A stretch of DNA of 8,509 nt. Origin: an uncultured bacterium (lineage in GTDB: Bacteria; Bacteroidota; Bacteroidia; Chitinophagales; CAIOSU01). Of this stretch, positions 6,330 through 8,509 are shown piece after piece. The number at the start of each line of letters is the position of its first letter. Position 1 is the stretch's first letter. Under the pieces are notes generated by a model. The model was given only the letters and a program-made list of their open reading frames with translations. It did no database searches and was not told where the DNA came from. The DNA lies in NCBI GenBank assembly GCA_903861055.1, contig CAIOSU010000123.1, forward strand, positions 1-8,509, given 5' to 3'. The translations under genes and the position numbers were made by a program.

Positions 6330-6500
6330 TTACTTTGGCAACGGTATTACTAACATATTAGGCACTAATTTTGCCCACTCGTCCCTGTCTTGAGACGCAG
6401 ATGTAATTCACAAAGCTTTTACAAACTCAATTTCAATAGGGTAATAATTTTTTGCTGCTAATAAGTGCTGGGGCAAGTTGTTGATTCGCTGCCCGACCAT
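6330..6500 (-). pseudogene. Possible decayed short gene with one in-frame stop
   Basis: Read on the minus strand from ATG at 6500, 30 codons (MVGQRINNLPQHLL, then AAKNYYPIEIEFVKAL) end in TGA at 6410-6408. The same frame then continues for 25 protein-like codons (ITSASQDRDEWAKLVPN, then MLVIPLPK) to TAA at 6332-6330. The composition, mixed charged and hydrophobic with few rare residues, looks like a once-translated C-terminal fragment. However, an interrupted frame of 57 codons is not statistically surprising. I do not recognise a family. The hairpin repeat lies directly upstream, so the 5' part, if there was one, has been replaced or lost. It may equally be non-coding spacer. Confidence 0.25.
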
Positions 6501-6610
6501 TACCCCCTCCCAACCTCTTCCTTGAAAAGGGGAGGAGCTAAAAAAACACTACGGTTACGCCCCAAAGGGGTACCATACTTATAGCCGGGGGCACCGCCCT
6601 CGGCACGTAA
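6501..6610. repeat. Cluster of three GC-rich hairpins resembling a dispersed intergenic repeat
   Basis: This stretch is much richer in G+C than its surroundings and contains three inverted repeats in a row. An imperfect stem pairs CCTCTTCCTT (6514-6523) with AAGGGGAGG (6527-6535). CCCC-AAA-GGGG lies at 6560-6570. GCCGGGGG (6584-6591) pairs with CCCTCGGC (6597-6604), an 8-bp stem with one G-U. The C-rich start (6503-6511) and the CTTGAAAAGGGGAGG core resemble short repeats I associate with Bacteroidota intergenic regions, but copy number cannot be tested within one window. No transposase, terminal inverted repeats or target duplication are visible. One minus-strand frame (6724-6500) runs through it but is an artefact of low stop density. 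Confidence 0.45.
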
Positions 6611-6612
6611 TG

Positions 6613-6651
6613 CGAAAAACAAAAAGGCCGCTCCAGTTTCCCGGAGCGGCC
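6613..6651 (-). terminator. Intrinsic terminator of the acyl-CoA dehydrogenase gene
   Basis: GGCCGCTCC (6626-6634) pairs perfectly with GGAGCGGCC (6643-6651) around an 8-base loop. On the minus strand the stem is followed by TTTTTGTTTTTCGC. It begins 32 bases after the stop codon of the 6684-8480 gene. Confidence 0.88.
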
Positions 6652-6683
6652 GTATTGCAATAAAAATCTGGAAAGATTTCGGT

Positions 6684-8480
6684 TTAGAAAGGATATTGAT
6701 TCGCATCAATAATCTTTGCAGCAATCTCGCGGCGAAGAGCCTTGGTGTTTACTACATCCATTTTGGTGTAGCGTTTCAAGCCCATTAGCATAATGCGCTG
6801 CTCGTCGCCTTCGGTAAAGGCAGCAAGGGCATGTTTGCCATGTACGTTGATTTTCTCCAAAGCATCGCTCAAGTAAACGCGGGCCATAGCTACATACAAT
6901 GCTGCTTCCGCTTCACCTTTCATGCTTTGAATCTTCTCGGCACGTAGCAAAGCAGATTCGGCAGTGAAAACTAGAGCAATCATGTCAGCAATATCCATCA
7001 CTATTTCTTGCTCTTCTTTCAATTTCTGCATCAGCTTTTGGAAAGCAGCACCTGCAGTCATTAGAATAGCTTTCTTGGCGTTCGCAATGGCTTTTTTCTC
7101 AGCGGCAAACAAAACATCGCTGTCGTCGCTGCCAAAAGTAGGCACGCTCATTAGCTCTTTCTGTACCGCCATTGCTGGGGTCATCAAGTCAACTTGGCCA
7201 CTCATGGCTTTGCGCACTAGCATGTCAACAGTCAATAGACGGTTGATTTCGTTAGTACCTTCAAAAATACGATTGATGCGGCTATCGCGGTAAGCGCGTG
7301 CAGCTGGGTACTCTTCAGAGAAACCATAGCCACCGTGGATTTGTACGGTTTCGTCAACCACATAATCCAATATCTCAGAACCTACAAATTTCAAGATGGC
7401 GCACTCAATAGAGTACTCTTCAGCAGCAGCCAATAGTGCTTCGTTGTGTGAAGCGCCTTTTGCTAACAATTCTTGCTCTTTCTTCTCAATCAAATCGCTG
7501 GTGCGATAAGAGATAGACTCGCCAGCATAAATTTGGATAGCTTGCTCGGCCAATTTGTATTGGATAGCACCAAAGCTAGAGATAGACACGTTAAACTGTT
7601 TGCGCTCGTTGGCATACTTTACAGAAGTAGTTGCCGCGCGCTTAGAACCACCTATAGCAGCAGCGCACAATTTGTAGCGACCGATGTTCAAGATGTTAAA
7701 GGCGATTTTGTGGCCTTTGCCAATTTCGCCCAACAAGTTGTCTTTTGGTATTGAGCAATCTTGGAAAAATACTTGACGGGTAGAAGAACCTTTAATACCT
7801 AGTTTTTTCTCCTCTGCACCTAGCGAAAGGCCTGGTGTGCCGCGCTCAACAATAAAGCCGGTAAATTTCTCACCGTCAATTTTAGCGAACACTACATATA
7901 CATCGGCAAAACCACCGTTGGTGATCCACATTTTTTGGCCGTTCAATACATAGTGCGTGCCCTCAGCGTTCAATACCGCTTTGGTTTTAGCACCCAATGC
8001 ATCTGAACCAGAACCTGGCTCGGTTAGGCAATAAGAGGCTTTCAACTCGCCAGTAGCCAAACCTGGTAGGTACTTTTGCTTTTGGGCAGGGGTACCGTAG
8101 TACAAAATTGGCAAAGTACCGATGCCAGTGTGAGCAGAAAGTGCTACTGCAAATGAGTGAGCACCGCCCATCAACTCTGTAACTACGGTGTTGGTGTTTA
8201 CGTCTTTGCCATAGCCACCATATTCTTCAGGGATAGCCATACCCAAAAGACCCAGCTCGCCAGCTTTGTCAAGTAGGCTAGGCATCAATCCTTCTTCCAA
8301 AGAATCGATACGATCTAGGATAGGGTCGATTTCAGTTTCGATGAAATCTTTACACATACCCGCTATCATTTGTTGCTCTTCGTTAAGCTCTTCGCGGATG
8401 AAAACGTCTTCCGCTTTTGATTCCTTTACGATGAACTCGCCCCCTTTAAGGGCATTTGTTTTTACTGCAGTAGCTTCCAT
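6684..8480 (-). CDS. Acyl-CoA dehydrogenase, long form with C-terminal extension
   Basis: This complete 598-residue flavoenzyme catalyses the first, FAD-dependent step of fatty-acid beta-oxidation: acyl-CoA to trans-2-enoyl-CoA, with electrons passed to electron-transfer flavoprotein. Domains in order are an N-terminal helical domain (about 30-145), a middle beta-domain with YCLTEPGSGSDA (150-161) and WITNGG (185-190), and a C-terminal helical domain with ERKQF (292-296), QIHGGYGFSEEYPA (380-393) and RIFEGTNEINR (404-414). E407 is the expected catalytic base. A further helical region (about 420-598) makes it longer than the 380-400 residue short- and medium-chain enzymes and resembles the very-long-chain type, suggesting long substrates. 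That preference is inference. No signal peptide is present and it is probably cytoplasmic. ATG 8480 is preceded by AT-rich sequence without a Shine-Dalgarno site. Only 29 bases upstream are in the window, so it could be the last gene of a beta-oxidation operon or stand alone. Confidence 0.93.
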   Translation of the reverse strand: MEATAVKTNALKGGEFIVKESKAEDVFIREELNEEQQMIAGMCKDFIETEIDPILDRIDSLEEGLMPSLLDKAGELGLLGMAIPEEYGGYGKDVNTNTVVTELMGGAHSFAVALSAHTGIGTLPILYYGTPAQKQKYLPGLATGELKASYCLTEPGSGSDALGAKTKAVLNAEGTHYVLNGQKMWITNGGFADVYVVFAKIDGEKFTGFIVERGTPGLSLGAEEKKLGIKGSSTRQVFFQDCSIPKDNLLGEIGKGHKIAFNILNIGRYKLCAAAIGGSKRAATTSVKYANERKQFNVSISSFGAIQYKLAEQAIQIYAGESISYRTSDLIEKKEQELLAKGASHNEALLAAAEEYSIECAILKFVGSEILDYVVDETVQIHGGYGFSEEYPAARAYRDSRINRIFEGTNEINRLLTVDMLVRKAMSGQVDLMTPAMAVQKELMSVPTFGSDDSDVLFAAEKKAIANAKKAILMTAGAAFQKLMQKLKEEQEIVMDIADMIALVFTAESALLRAEKIQSMKGEAEAALYVAMARVYLSDALEKINVHGKHALAAFTEGDEQRIMLMGLKRYTKMDVVNTKALRREIAAKIIDANQYPF

Positions 8481-8509
8481 TATTATTGAGGATTTATACT
8501 TTTAATAAA

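Noticed and set aside
6503..6604. CRISPR array
   Set aside because: The three hairpins differ in sequence, there is no regularly spaced direct repeat, and no cas genes are present.
6500..6724. 74-residue minus-strand ORF between the acyl-CoA dehydrogenase and the spacer
   Set aside because: It overlaps the dehydrogenase 3' end in another frame and then runs through a strong terminator and the hairpin repeat. It has no family resemblance.

Overview
The window looks like a chromosomal segment of a Bacteroidota bacterium, possibly aquatic and pigmented. The evidence is a PorP/SprF-family outer-membrane protein linked to type IX secretion, a large secreted repeat protein with a C-terminal type A sorting domain, start codons preceded by A-rich leaders without Shine-Dalgarno sequences, and one promoter of the Bacteroidota TTTG/TAnnTTTG kind. 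Genus cannot be fixed from the sequence alone.

Layout. 1-738 (+) is the 3' part of a porP/sprF-like gene, closed by a strong hairpin terminator (760-798). 812 to about 1060 (+) holds what appears to be a heavily frameshifted remnant of a small exported protein. A terminator (1065-1104) then closes the minus-strand gene 1130-4120, a 996-residue surface or secreted protein: signal peptide, jelly-roll-like N-terminal domain, seven alternating Ig-like repeats in order A-B-B-A-B-A-B, and a sorting tail. The 317-bp divergent gap 4121-4437 carries its promoter and the leader of the next transcript.

The centre of interest is a two-gene phototrophy cassette. 4438-5202 (+) is a proton-pumping proteorhodopsin with Asp-Thr-Glu in helix C, Met at the colour-tuning site and retinal lysine K232. 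5270-6166 (+) is a Brp/Blh-type beta-carotene 15,15'-dioxygenase that makes retinal for it. A near-perfect hairpin plus U-tract lies between them, ten bases before the blh start, so pump and chromophore enzyme are probably not transcribed equally. Helix E of the rhodopsin has glycine (G148) where bacteriorhodopsin has Trp138 and xanthorhodopsin has the glycine that opens the carotenoid-antenna window, so this pump may use a second, light-harvesting carotenoid.

6167-6683 has no convincing intact gene. It holds a possible decayed minus-strand ORF (6330-6500), a cluster of three GC-rich hairpins resembling a dispersed intergenic repeat (6501-6610), and the terminator of the last gene. 6684-8480 (-) is a long-form (598-residue) acyl-CoA dehydrogenase of fatty-acid beta-oxidation, whose upstream operon context lies outside the window.

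Functionally, light-driven proton export by the rhodopsin would supplement energy from respiration and beta-oxidation. The PorP/SprF and sorting-domain genes indicate an organism with type IX secretion. No carotenoid synthesis gene is in the window, so beta-carotene and any antenna pigment must come from elsewhere in the genome.
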